In this document: in pieces, positions 1 to 7,017 of the stretch
How the letters are laid out: every line of letters starts with the position of its first letter
Numbering within the stretch: position 1 is the first letter of the stretch
From: an uncultured Armatimonadota bacterium
Lineage (GTDB): Bacteria; Armatimonadota; Fimbriimonadia; Fimbriimonadales; Fimbriimonadaceae
Assembly (NCBI GenBank): GCA_903833215.1
Contig: CAILEM010000042.1
Span: 1-44,069, forward strand
Direction of reading: 5' to 3'
DNA: 44,069 nt
Notes under the pieces: generated by a model
What the model saw: the letters and a program-made list of their open reading frames with translations, nothing else
The model's database searches: none
Told to the model about the DNA's origin: nothing
Program-made: the position numbers and the translations under genes

Positions 1-57
1 GACGTCGGTACGATCACCGCCGACTACGGTGGCTGCGGATATTCGTGGTTGAGGTGA
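1..57 (+). CDS. C-terminal end of an unidentified protein (partial)
   Basis: Frame 1 is open from the window edge to TGA at 55-57 and encodes 18 residues ending GTITADYGGCGYSWLR. The codons are rich in G/C at third positions, like coding DNA here. The GTITADYG stretch is encoded again near the right edge of the window (43901-43927 on the minus strand, and with one residue changed at 43998-44024 on the plus strand), so it belongs to a repeated sequence. Nothing can be said about function; the rest of the gene lies outside the window. Confidence 0.4.
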   Translation, partial: DVGTITADYGGCGYSWLR

Positions 58-63
58 CATCCA

Positions 64-747
64 TCAACCTGGAAACCACTGCAAGATAAGTTTTGTGACT
101 TCGTCATGCCCTTTCCGGTTGGGGTGATTGACTTGGGCCATGTACGGATCCATCGGCTTGCCTGCGGTCAGTAGCTCACAGAAGCGAGCGTAGGAATCCA
201 CGAGGCCGACTTGCTCGTCCGAGGCGATCTGGCGAATTTGGGCAGCCTGTTTGCTTAGTGGATCGGAAGCATCAAGCATCTTCGCCGATAGGTCTGGCGT
301 CGGAGTGAAGAGGAGAACCTTGATGCCTTCGGCTTTAGCTGCCTTCACCATGGAAACCCATGCCGCCTTCGATTGATCGAGTGGTACACCCCGGTCATTC
401 AGCCCATAATCGATGCACAACAGGTCCGGGTGAAGGGGCAAGACGTCATGTTTGAAACGCTTCTCACCTGCCACCGAGTTCTCGCCCCCGATCGCGGTGA
501 CGATCACATTGATGACGGCAAACGGGAATCGGTCTTTCAATCCCACATGTGTCAGATGCGGATAGGCGTTGAAGGTGTCCACATGCGGTGTCGCCGCATA
601 CCCCGCCGGCACGCTGTGCCCGTGAAACACGATGTTCACCGCCCGATTGGTCGGCCACTGCTTCTGCATTTCAGTCACAAGCGGCTTAAGGTAAGTCGCA
701 GGGTCAGCGATGGCGAGAGATAGAGAAAGTGCGAGGGCGGTCAGCAT
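64..747 (-). CDS. Secreted SGNH/GDSL-type hydrolase
   Basis: The 227-residue protein has a short hydrophobic leader (MLTALALSLSLAIA), so it is probably exported. The SGNH blocks are visible: block I is FHGHSVPAG, with the Gly-His-Ser form of GDS and serine as nucleophile; block II has the glycine of AIGGEN; block III is YGLNDRG (GxND); block V ends in NHPNRKGH, giving the catalytic histidine. Members are esterases or lipases that act on acyl or acetyl esters, often on polysaccharides; the substrate here cannot be read from sequence. The length is normal for a single-domain member. It stands alone, convergent with the gene fragment at 1-57. The family call is firm, the substrate unknown. Confidence 0.85.
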   Translation of the reverse strand: MLTALALSLSLAIADPATYLKPLVTEMQKQWPTNRAVNIVFHGHSVPAGYAATPHVDTFNAYPHLTHVGLKDRFPFAVINVIVTAIGGENSVAGEKRFKHDVLPLHPDLLCIDYGLNDRGVPLDQSKAAWVSMVKAAKAEGIKVLLFTPTPDLSAKMLDASDPLSKQAAQIRQIASDEQVGLVDSYARFCELLTAGKPMDPYMAQVNHPNRKGHDEVTKLILQWFPG

Positions 748-772
748 GGTTTGTTCTCTAGAGAGATTCGCT

Positions 773-1015
773 CTAGATTACTAGTTCAAGCCCGAATATC
801 TGGCGGGCATGGTTTTGCTCCCAGTGAATTACCGCCTCTGCTTGCTCTCGTGTCACATCGGGCCAACTTTCCAGGAATTCTTCAATCCCATCGCCATCGT
901 CAAGTGTGTCGATAAGGGCTTGAACCGGAATTCGAGTTCCTGCGAATCGAACACTGCCTCCTAGCGTGTCGACGCTACTCGCTAGCACAGCTTCAAGCTC
1001 CTTTGGAATTGTCAT
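773..1015 (-). CDS. DUF433 family antitoxin (orphan)
   Basis: From the ATG at 1015 this is an 80-residue protein, the usual DUF433 size. It has the family core LGGSVRFAGTRIPVQALID followed by a helical segment with EEFLESWPDVT and EQAEAVIHW. The frame is open further upstream to a GTG at 1123, but that longer start would overlap the divergent nucleotidyltransferase gene, so the short form is preferred. DUF433 proteins are typically antitoxins of VapBC-like pairs whose toxin is a PIN-fold DUF5615 protein encoded directly downstream. Here only 25 bp separate it from the SGNH gene and no PIN gene exists, so it is an orphan. It could be a relic or could neutralise a toxin elsewhere. Confidence 0.8.
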   Translation of the reverse strand: MTIPKELEAVLASSVDTLGGSVRFAGTRIPVQALIDTLDDGDGIEEFLESWPDVTREQAEAVIHWEQNHARQIFGLELVI

Positions 1016-1097
1016 AGGCATGTTCTGGCGATTTGTCATCCATTTGGAGCGCTTCATAAGCAACCAAGCTTTGTCCGAGACGCCGTTGAGACTACGA

Positions 1098-1112
1098 TAC
1101 AATGAATACATG
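1098..1112 (+). promoter_or_regulatory. Leaderless-type -10 box for mntA-like gene
   Basis: TACAAT lies at 1098-1103 and the ATG starts at 1110, leaving six bases between them. There is no Shine-Dalgarno sequence. This fits transcription starting at or next to the start codon. Confidence 0.45.
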
Positions 1113-1430
1113 TCGGCTGTCACTGAGGTTCTTGATCCAAAGCGGGAATCCCTTGAGGAGCTCTGCCGTAACTATGATGTTCAGCAGTTGAGCCTCTTCG
1201 GGTCGGCCGTCCGTCCGGACTTCGATTTTCAAAACAGTGATCTGGACTTTCTCGTTGTTTTAGGCGAACCGCGCCAAGGCATGAGGCTCGTAACTCAGTT
1301 CTTTGGATTCCTAGACGAACTAGAAAAGCTCTTCGGGCGCCACATTGACCTTTTGGAAGAATCCGCGATCGAGAATAACCACCTTCGTCGAAGCGCCCTT
1401 TCCTCAGCGGTGACCATTTATGCCGCGTGA
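1110..1430 (+). CDS. MntA-like minimal nucleotidyltransferase antitoxin
   Basis: This 106-residue protein belongs to the pol-beta fold MNT family. The active-site signature is LFGSAVRPDFDFQNSDLDF: GS, then the SDLD pair of metal-binding aspartates. A third acidic residue lies in RHIDLLE. In type VII toxin-antitoxin pairs, MntA silences a HEPN ribonuclease (HepT) by adding AMP to it. A HepT reading frame does begin inside the last codons of this gene (ATG at 1420), which is the standard MntA-HepT arrangement, but it is broken. The start at 1110 is chosen because the conserved domain begins soon after it and a -10 box sits just upstream; an earlier in-frame ATG at 966 would add 48 residues unlike the family. 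Confidence 0.8.
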   Translation: MSAVTEVLDPKRESLEELCRNYDVQQLSLFGSAVRPDFDFQNSDLDFLVVLGEPRQGMRLVTQFFGFLDELEKLFGRHIDLLEESAIENNHLRRSALSSAVTIYAA

Positions 1431-1488
1431 GGCTGGTAAGTGGCTTGAGGACCTTCTCAACGTCGCAGGGATGTATGCATGCATTTGA
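1420..1488 (+). pseudogene. Truncated HepT-like HEPN toxin remnant
   Basis: An ATG overlapping the end of the nucleotidyltransferase gene opens a frame of only 22 residues, MPREAGKWLEDLLNVAGM followed by YACI and a stop. The MPR...LEDLL opening resembles the first helix of HEPN/DUF86 toxins, which are normally about 110-140 residues and carry an RxxxxH active site; that part is absent. The stop follows a tandem ATGC at about 1475-1482; removing one four-base unit would reopen the frame for a further dozen codons (through FEVSLDKCLAIC) before another stop. I read this as a decayed toxin gene. The assignment rests on position and a short N-terminal match. Confidence 0.5.
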
Positions 1489-1616
1489 GGTTTCGCTAGA
1501 CAAATGTCTAGCTATATGTTAAAATGGTCACTAGTCTGGTGGTCGTCATAATCCGATCTCACAGAGCAATTGAAGTGTAGTGTCCTGAAGAATGTTTCGA
1601 AATCTCCTTCACTCAG

Positions 1617-2966
1617 GTGAAGTGCAGTGGAAAGCGTATGCACACATTGACCAACATCGACCGGTCCCAATGGGATATCAGTAGCCCCCTCCATAACAAG
1701 CTGACCGAGTGCGATCGGCCAATCCATGCTTGGTACAGGTTTGTCTTAAGTTTTCCACCGCATCTAGTCCGCACGTATCTTTCGAAATTCGGAATTTCGG
1801 CGGGGGACACGGTTCTTGACCCATTTTGTGGCACTGGAACGACCATCGTGGAGTGCAAGAAATTTGGCATTAGTGCAGTTGGCTTCGAGGCCAACCCAAT
1901 GGCTGCCTTAGCAAGCAGAGTTAAATCAAATTGGTCAATCTGGCCCTCTGAGTTGCAGAGAGTTGCTCGTTGGGCTGCCCAAAAGGCCCAAGACGAAATT
2001 GATGAAGTATTGGACAGGACTCAGCAAACAGTTTTGTCTGGTTCACGTGAGCAACTTACGATATATGGTTGGAGAACACTTGACGTCGATGCTCACAAAC
2101 TGATCCTAACGGACTCCATTAGTCCCAGGCCGTTGCACCGAGCGCTAGTCTTGCACCGTTGGATTTCTGCAGCACCCTCAGAACTTCTCGAACCACTGCA
2201 GCTAGCATTGGCTTGGACGCTAGTCGTCCACGCAGGGAATATTCGATTTGGACCAGAAGTGGGAATTACAAAGCCGAAGGAGGATTGTGATGTCGTTGGT
2301 CTTTGGCTACAGCAATGTGAACGAATGGCATCAGATTTGGAGGTCTTTTCGGATCGTCAAAATATCCCGACGCAGTTAATACAGGCCGACTCCCGGGATG
2401 TATCTCAACTACCGGATAGATCAATTTCGGCAGTATTCACTTCTCCGCCTTATCCAAACGAGAAGGACTACACGCGAACAACACGTCTGGAATCTGTCGT
2501 CCTTGGTCTCATCAAGAACAAGAAAGATCTACGCGCGCTTAAGGAAGGTTTGCTCCGCTCGAACACGAGAAATGTTTATGTGGCAGATCGAGATGATCAA
2601 TTTGTTGCCGATATTCCGGAGATCCAGCGGATCGCAGCTGAAATTGAGGCAAAGCGCATTTTTATGGGTAAGGACTCTGGATTTGAAAAACTCTACCATC
2701 GGGTAACCCGATTGTATTTTGGTGGCATGGCACGACATCTTGAGAGCCTTAAACCAAAGCTTGTGCCTGGAGCCATGCTGGGATATGTCGTTGGCGACCA
2801 GGCATCTTATCTCCAAATAATGATTCGTACTGGACAGCTTCTCGCGGAGATCGCGGACCGCCAAGGGTACGAAGTTGTTGGAATCGACTTGTTTCGGACA
2901 AGGATTGCCACCGCGACTAGGCAGCAACTTAGAGAAGAGGTAGTCTTGTTGCGCTGGCGCGGGTAA
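1617..2966 (+). CDS. DNA methyltransferase of a type II restriction-modification system
   Basis: The 449-residue protein has the S-adenosylmethionine-binding motif VLDPFCGTGTT at residues 66-76 and the catalytic motif TSPPYP at 275-280. SPPY is typical of amino-methyltransferases making N4-methylcytosine or N6-methyladenine. Motif I precedes motif IV, and the roughly 200 residues between them probably contain target recognition. The next gene, 3 bp downstream, encodes a PD-(D/E)xK protein, which makes this a restriction-modification pair. The start is uncertain: GTG at 1617, or the in-frame ATG at 1638. The region looks more A/T-rich than its neighbours, which suggests horizontal acquisition. 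The target sequence cannot be predicted by eye. Confidence 0.85.
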   Translation: MKCSGKRMHTLTNIDRSQWDISSPLHNKLTECDRPIHAWYRFVLSFPPHLVRTYLSKFGISAGDTVLDPFCGTGTTIVECKKFGISAVGFEANPMAALASRVKSNWSIWPSELQRVARWAAQKAQDEIDEVLDRTQQTVLSGSREQLTIYGWRTLDVDAHKLILTDSISPRPLHRALVLHRWISAAPSELLEPLQLALAWTLVVHAGNIRFGPEVGITKPKEDCDVVGLWLQQCERMASDLEVFSDRQNIPTQLIQADSRDVSQLPDRSISAVFTSPPYPNEKDYTRTTRLESVVLGLIKNKKDLRALKEGLLRSNTRNVYVADRDDQFVADIPEIQRIAAEIEAKRIFMGKDSGFEKLYHRVTRLYFGGMARHLESLKPKLVPGAMLGYVVGDQASYLQIMIRTGQLLAEIADRQGYEVVGIDLFRTRIATATRQQLREEVVLLRWRG

Positions 2967-2969
2967 GAA

Positions 2970-3854
2970 ATGGCATCGTCAAAGACCGAAATTATCGAGG
3001 AAATTTTCCGTGCTCGCTACGCTGAGGATACAAAGCAACTAGAAAACTCTATCGTAACGCTTCAGGACGTTTCGACTGCGATTTCAGCGTTTAACGCGAG
3101 CAGTCCTCCTAAAGAAATGAGTACGAGGAATCCTGCAAATTTCTTTAAAGATTTCATTCGCAATCGCAAGAATGCTAACACCAACTGGCCCACATATGTG
3201 ATGTCGGCTGGTTTTACTGGCAGACAGGTAACGCTGTCGAATGCTTGCTTTGAGTTCATCCCTTTGTTGCCGGGACAATTGGAGCCATTTCCTGAACTCA
3301 ACTTCGCGAGTCCGACGGCTGAAACCCCCCGGTACCTAATTGAGAGTGTTAGCCTGCCGCTAGCTTCCAGACGTCTTGGCCGCAATGATGAACCGTGGTT
3401 GATCCAGGTGATTACTCGATTGCGCATTGTAGAATCTCACTTTTCGATGGCGTCAACGAGAAAGGTTAGGCAACTGGATTTGCTGCAAATGAACGTAAAG
3501 CTTGCTGGCACAGAGATTGATGCGCTCTATTTAGCCCAAGAGGAGTTGGAAGGTGGGCTGCTAGAGGAAGTAATCGTAACTTGCGAAGCAAAAGGTGGAA
3601 GAGATGACATCTTGGAGGACCAGATAATTCGACAAGCCAAGGCACCATTTTCGATGAGGCAGATCAATCAAGATGTGGTCATTCCAATCGCCGTCAAATG
3701 TGTTGGACCGTCGATGGTTCATGTCATTGAATTTGCTCCGCTAAATCGAAGCGACTTCTCCATCGTGAATTCGCTAACAATTGCTAGCGACTCGCTCTTC
3801 GAAATCAGGCCACCGGTTCCCGGAATCTCGATTAGCAAAAAGCACAGCAAATAG
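2970..3854 (+). CDS. Putative type II restriction endonuclease, PD-(D/E)xK fold
   Basis: The 294-residue protein begins 3 bp after the methyltransferase stop, so the two are co-transcribed. I do not recognise a named restriction family, but residues 182-208 hold a plausible nuclease core: the acidic residue in TEIDALYLAQ (D184), then a hydrophobic strand ending TCEAKGG with E206 and K208, the D...ExK arrangement of PD-(D/E)xK nucleases. A following helix, DDILEDQIIRQA, fits the fold. The N-terminal half has no recognisable motif and may recognise DNA. The endonuclease role is inferred from motif plus position. A DNA-binding partner without nuclease activity is the alternative. Confidence 0.7.
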   Translation: MASSKTEIIEEIFRARYAEDTKQLENSIVTLQDVSTAISAFNASSPPKEMSTRNPANFFKDFIRNRKNANTNWPTYVMSAGFTGRQVTLSNACFEFIPLLPGQLEPFPELNFASPTAETPRYLIESVSLPLASRRLGRNDEPWLIQVITRLRIVESHFSMASTRKVRQLDLLQMNVKLAGTEIDALYLAQEELEGGLLEEVIVTCEAKGGRDDILEDQIIRQAKAPFSMRQINQDVVIPIAVKCVGPSMVHVIEFAPLNRSDFSIVNSLTIASDSLFEIRPPVPGISISKKHSK

Positions 3855-3923
3855 CCCGAAGCTGCTACCTTGGCGATTCAATAGAAGTCGCCTACAAAGC
3901 GTGCTCGCAATCTGACTACCCGG

Positions 3924-3939
3924 TAGTATCCAGACGATG
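3924..3939 (+). promoter_or_regulatory. Leaderless-type -10 box for VOC gene
   Basis: TAGTAT at 3924-3929 is followed by exactly seven bases and then ATG at 3937, with no ribosome binding site. It matches the spacing seen at several other genes in the window. Confidence 0.5.
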
Positions 3940-4257
3940 GAAGCTACGAAGTATGTTGCTTTTGGAGTGCCAGATGTTGACGAAGCGGCGGGGTTCTATC
4001 GAGACTCGCTCGGGTTCAAGGAAATAGGGCGACCCGAGGGGTGTGTTGCCCTGACAAGTGGTCCTCTTACCCTGATGATCTGCCTCGACGACGGAAACTC
4101 GCCATGTTTCAATCTGTCCGTGGATGACATCGAAGCGGCCGAAAAGACATTTGTCACTCATGGTGGCGAAGTCTATCTTCGGATTCGAAAGGAAGTGTTC
4201 GTCAAAGATCAGTACGGCCACTGTTGGTGCCTGACACCTAAGAAAGTGTTCAAATGA
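3937..4257 (+). CDS. VOC (glyoxalase/bleomycin-resistance) family protein
   Basis: The 106-residue protein shows the VOC pattern: YVAFGVPDVDEAAGFYRDSL at the start, the strand FNLSVDDIEAAEKTF in the middle, and FVKDQYGHCWCL near the end, corresponding to the usual D.dGn.w.l strand. It is one betaalphabetabetabeta pair, so it probably works as a dimer. VOC proteins cover glyoxalases, dioxygenases and antibiotic-binding proteins; the function of this one cannot be assigned. Its stop codon overlaps the ATG of the metallopeptidase gene (ATGA at 4254-4257), implying translational coupling. Transcription seems to start at its own ATG. Confidence 0.8.
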   Translation: MEATKYVAFGVPDVDEAAGFYRDSLGFKEIGRPEGCVALTSGPLTLMICLDDGNSPCFNLSVDDIEAAEKTFVTHGGEVYLRIRKEVFVKDQYGHCWCLTPKKVFK

Positions 4258-5681
4258 AACCACTGTTGATGGTTGCTTTTGCCAGTCTTGCAGTCATCTC
4301 CCAAGCGCAAACGGTGAGATGTATTACTGACATCTCACACGAATTCAGCTTCTATTTCGACGGCCGATTCGCCTCAAATTATCTTGGCCCCATCGGAGGC
4401 AGTGACGTGCGCAACTGGGCGACGGTGAGCAAGATCAATCTGGATGGCGCGAACCTGTTTGTGACGGCGCAAGGAAGAACTCCATGCCCCTGGACCGACG
4501 CCGACATCGCAAAACTCAAATCTTTCGTTCGTGGCGGTGGTGGACTACTAATGATCGGTTCCTACCAAGTTTTTCCTGGCGAAAAGGATTACAAGCTGAA
4601 TGCACTCGCCGGAGCGTTCGGAACAAGCGTCACTCCGACGATGGCTGTCGAGCCACTGTCGCTGGACGCCTCCATCAAGGGTAGTAAGCTCACGAACTAC
4701 CCAACCCAAGTCTTGTCTGTGGAGAGTCCACGTGCCTGGACCGCGCTTGTGAAAGACAAAGTCGGCGCACCCGTCATGGTCAGCCGACGCATTGGCAAAG
4801 GGAAAGTCATTCTCGCATCCGGAAGCCTGTTCGGACATAACCCAGACGCCAGTGACCCGATCAATAACGATTGGATTCCTCGGGTCCTCCAATGGCTCGC
4901 ATCCGGAAAAGACGTGACGCATGAGGTGCCTCCCCAATCGACACAACCCGAAAATGCGTTCAACGATCGTGGTTTGAAGGTCCAATACAACGACTACACC
5001 GCCCCTGCTGCCAGGGCTATAGCGGCGTATTTCTTCAAGTGTCTTCCCGAGGTGCGAGCCTTCACCGGGGTGGAACCCAGCCAAGGGATGCTGCTTAATC
5101 TGCAGATGCTCGCCACCGATGGTGGAGGATTTTCAAGTGGAGCAACCATCGGCCTCGGTGCCTACTGGGGCGACTTTCCCACCCACCAATACGGGATGGT
5201 CGAGTTGATCGGTCACGAAATGACGCACTCCTGGGTGAAGCCATTCGACGAGCCAATGTGGAATGAGGGCCTCGCGACGTACGTGGGGATTCACATCGCC
5301 AAGCGCTTAGGTTTCACCCAAGAAGCGGACGAAACCCTCGCCAAATTCCTGAACTACTCCCGAGCCAACGATCCCACCGGAAAGCTAAATCTCAATGGCG
5401 ATAGCATGGATTGGTGGGTTCGAATGGGCAAACCAATGGCGATCTTCGAAGAACTGCGCAAGAAATTCGGCGACGGCATCATCGCCAAGTATTTCTCCAC
5501 CAAGAGAAAGCTGATTCAGGCTGGTCGGCGAGGATATTCAGCCAGCGATGCTGTCGCTATCTTTTCGAGATCGGTAGGTATGGACGTATTTCCGCGGTTC
5601 AAGGAGTTTGGAACCAACGTTGATTGGTCGCAAACCGACATCTCGCGGAGCGGCCTGAAAGCTTGGGATGGAAAGCCCTGA
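4254..5681 (+). CDS. Secreted zinc metallopeptidase-like protein with N-terminal GATase-like domain
   Basis: The 475-residue protein starts with a signal peptide (MKPLLMVAFASLAVISQAQ). Residues about 50-215 resemble a class I glutamine-amidotransferase/DUF4350-like fold, with FVRGGGGLLMIGS and RIGKGKVILASGSLFG but no obvious catalytic cysteine. The C-terminal half carries GHEMTHSW (zinc ligands H321 and H325) and, 12 residues on, NEGLATYVG (E338), a gluzincin arrangement as in M1-like and enhancin-like peptidases. It is probably an exported protease or a carbohydrate- or glycoprotein-directed peptidase. It is translationally coupled to the VOC gene by a 4-bp overlap. The next gene encodes another HExxH protein. 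Confidence 0.75.
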   Translation: MKPLLMVAFASLAVISQAQTVRCITDISHEFSFYFDGRFASNYLGPIGGSDVRNWATVSKINLDGANLFVTAQGRTPCPWTDADIAKLKSFVRGGGGLLMIGSYQVFPGEKDYKLNALAGAFGTSVTPTMAVEPLSLDASIKGSKLTNYPTQVLSVESPRAWTALVKDKVGAPVMVSRRIGKGKVILASGSLFGHNPDASDPINNDWIPRVLQWLASGKDVTHEVPPQSTQPENAFNDRGLKVQYNDYTAPAARAIAAYFFKCLPEVRAFTGVEPSQGMLLNLQMLATDGGGFSSGATIGLGAYWGDFPTHQYGMVELIGHEMTHSWVKPFDEPMWNEGLATYVGIHIAKRLGFTQEADETLAKFLNYSRANDPTGKLNLNGDSMDWWVRMGKPMAIFEELRKKFGDGIIAKYFSTKRKLIQAGRRGYSASDAVAIFSRSVGMDVFPRFKEFGTNVDWSQTDISRSGLKAWDGKP

Positions 5682-5720
5682 ATCTCGCTGATCCTAGTGC
5701 GTAACGAACCCAAATCCCAA

Positions 5721-5736
5721 TAGACTGTTGCGCATG
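5721..5736 (+). promoter_or_regulatory. Leaderless-type -10 box for metallopeptidase gene
   Basis: TAGACT at 5721-5726, seven bases, then ATG at 5734. The same hexamer with the same spacing occurs at 22058-22071. It supports ATG 5734 rather than the in-frame TTG at 5728. Confidence 0.5.
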
Positions 5737-6426
5737 TTCGTCGCGCTCACCGTGCTCGTTTTCCTCCAGCCTCAATCGGCCGATTTCACAGACCTCAATA
5801 TTGAAGGGTGGACGGTTCATGTTCAGAAGGCGATCATGGCTACCCGACCCAAACTTTGGGAAGCCGCGAAGAACGAACTAACCTGTCAACTCATGCGCAT
5901 TGAGCGAGTGGTGCCCGATGAACCGCTCAAGAAGATCAAAACCATTCCGTTCTGGCTTCACCTGAAGGACCCGAATGTCATCGGCGCCGCCTACCATCCC
6001 GACGCCGGCTGGCTGAGGGCGCACAAGATGGACCCCAAAATGGCACGAGGAATCGAGGTGGGCAACCTCGCGAACTTTGTTGGTTGGAGCTATCAACAAC
6101 CATGGATGCTGATGCACGAATTAAGCCACGGCTATCACGATCAGTTTGTGAAAGACGGTTGGAAGAACGCGGAGGTCCTCTCTGCATTCAACGAAGCGGT
6201 TGCGTCGCACAAGTACGATGACGCGCTCCTTTACAACGGGACGAAACACAAAGCCTATGCGATGACAAACGAGATGGAGTACTTCGCCGAGACGACCGAG
6301 TCGTATTTCGGAGTGAACGACTTCTTTCCGTTCATCCGTGCCGAACTTCAAATTCTCGATCCCACCGGATACGCAATGATGAGAAAGCTGTGGGGAGACC
6401 CTGCCGAAAAAGTGCCAGGGGGTTGA
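5734..6426 (+). CDS. Secreted HExxH metallopeptidase-like protein
   Basis: The 230-residue product has a signal peptide (MFVALTVLVFLQPQSA). It contains MLMHELSHGYHD (H128, E129, H132), and about 50 residues later NEMEYFAETTESYFG, which supplies acidic residues for zinc binding; NDFFPF follows. This pattern resembles small secreted zincins related to the anthrax lethal-factor (M34-like) fold, common in Planctomycetes and Armatimonadota. The substrate is unknown. It has its own promoter and begins 52 bp after the preceding metallopeptidase gene. A 6-bp GC hairpin (6445-6460) after the stop may help end transcription but lacks a T-tract. Confidence 0.75.
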   Translation: MFVALTVLVFLQPQSADFTDLNIEGWTVHVQKAIMATRPKLWEAAKNELTCQLMRIERVVPDEPLKKIKTIPFWLHLKDPNVIGAAYHPDAGWLRAHKMDPKMARGIEVGNLANFVGWSYQQPWMLMHELSHGYHDQFVKDGWKNAEVLSAFNEAVASHKYDDALLYNGTKHKAYAMTNEMEYFAETTESYFGVNDFFPFIRAELQILDPTGYAMMRKLWGDPAEKVPGG

Positions 6427-6600
6427 GCAACCTGAACCTGAGAGTGGGCCCATCGGCCCATACAGCGGGGAGGTTCCGCGTGCCTACTGAACACCAGCAG
6501 ACGACCTTCGTTTACACCCAACAGGAAAGGACGAAGGCCGACCTCGCTCAGAAGAACGATCTCGACTCAAGGGATTCCAAATCACATTCGGAGAACAGAA

Positions 6601-6966
6601 ATGAAGAATCAACTGATCAAAATCATGACCCTGGGAGTTTTCGCTGCCGCAATCGCTGCTCCTGCCTTGGCATCGGCTGACGGCTATCGAGACCACGAAC
6701 ACCGTGAAGAAGTCCGCAGCACCTGGAAAGGACTGACGGTTGGATCAGCGCTAATTGGATTGGCTGGATTGGCATCGGGAGACCGGGACGTCGCGATTGC
6801 GGGCGCAATCGGAACGGCGTACTCCGCCTATCGATTGAATGCCGACGGATGTGATCACGAAAGGCACTATGTCGAGTTCGATCGAGTCAGATACGAGCGA
6901 ACACCGGTTCGCTACCGATACAGCTTCCATGAGCGTGAGCACTCACGCTATGGGCGTCACCGCTAG
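6601..6966 (+). CDS. Small exported His/Arg-rich protein of unknown function
   Basis: The 121-residue protein has a clear signal peptide ending APALASA. It is followed by a charged segment (DGYRDHEHREE), a hydrophobic glycine/alanine stretch (LTVGSALIGLAGLASG and AIAGAIGTAYSAYRL), and a tail rich in His, Arg and Tyr (ERTPVRYRYSFHEREHSRYGRHR). I recognise no family. The His-rich tail could bind metal or nucleic acid. Translation is supported by GGAG seven bases before the ATG, and a strong terminator follows 16 bp after the stop, so this is a real single-gene unit. The upstream region 6427-6600 holds no other gene. Confidence 0.75.
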   Translation: MKNQLIKIMTLGVFAAAIAAPALASADGYRDHEHREEVRSTWKGLTVGSALIGLAGLASGDRDVAIAGAIGTAYSAYRLNADGCDHERHYVEFDRVRYERTPVRYRYSFHEREHSRYGRHR

Positions 6967-6982
6967 ACCCGTTGACGGAAGA

Positions 6983-7006
6983 GGCTCCCTTAACTGGGAG
7001 CCTTTT
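6983..7006 (+). terminator. Rho-independent terminator
   Basis: The perfect 7-bp stem GGCTCCC/GGGAGCC (6983-6989 and 6996-7002) has a six-base loop and is followed by TTTT. It ends the small exported protein gene and also separates it from the convergent GH2 gene. Confidence 0.85.
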
Positions 7007-7017
7007 CGCATTCATTG

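Noticed and set aside
966-1109. Longer N-terminus for the MNT nucleotidyltransferase
   Set aside because: The extra 48 residues overlap the DUF433 gene antisense and do not resemble the family; the ATG at 1110 has a -10 box just upstream.
1120-1503. A 127-residue minus-strand open frame
   Set aside because: It is antisense to the nucleotidyltransferase gene and encodes a Cys/Arg-rich product without any recognisable domain.
3872-3892. Possible hairpin GGCGA/TCGCC after the restriction endonuclease gene
   Set aside because: Five-base stem, loose loop, no T-tract.
5878-6453. Several minus-strand frames under the second metallopeptidase gene
   Set aside because: They are shadows of a well-supported gene with a zinc motif, signal peptide and promoter.
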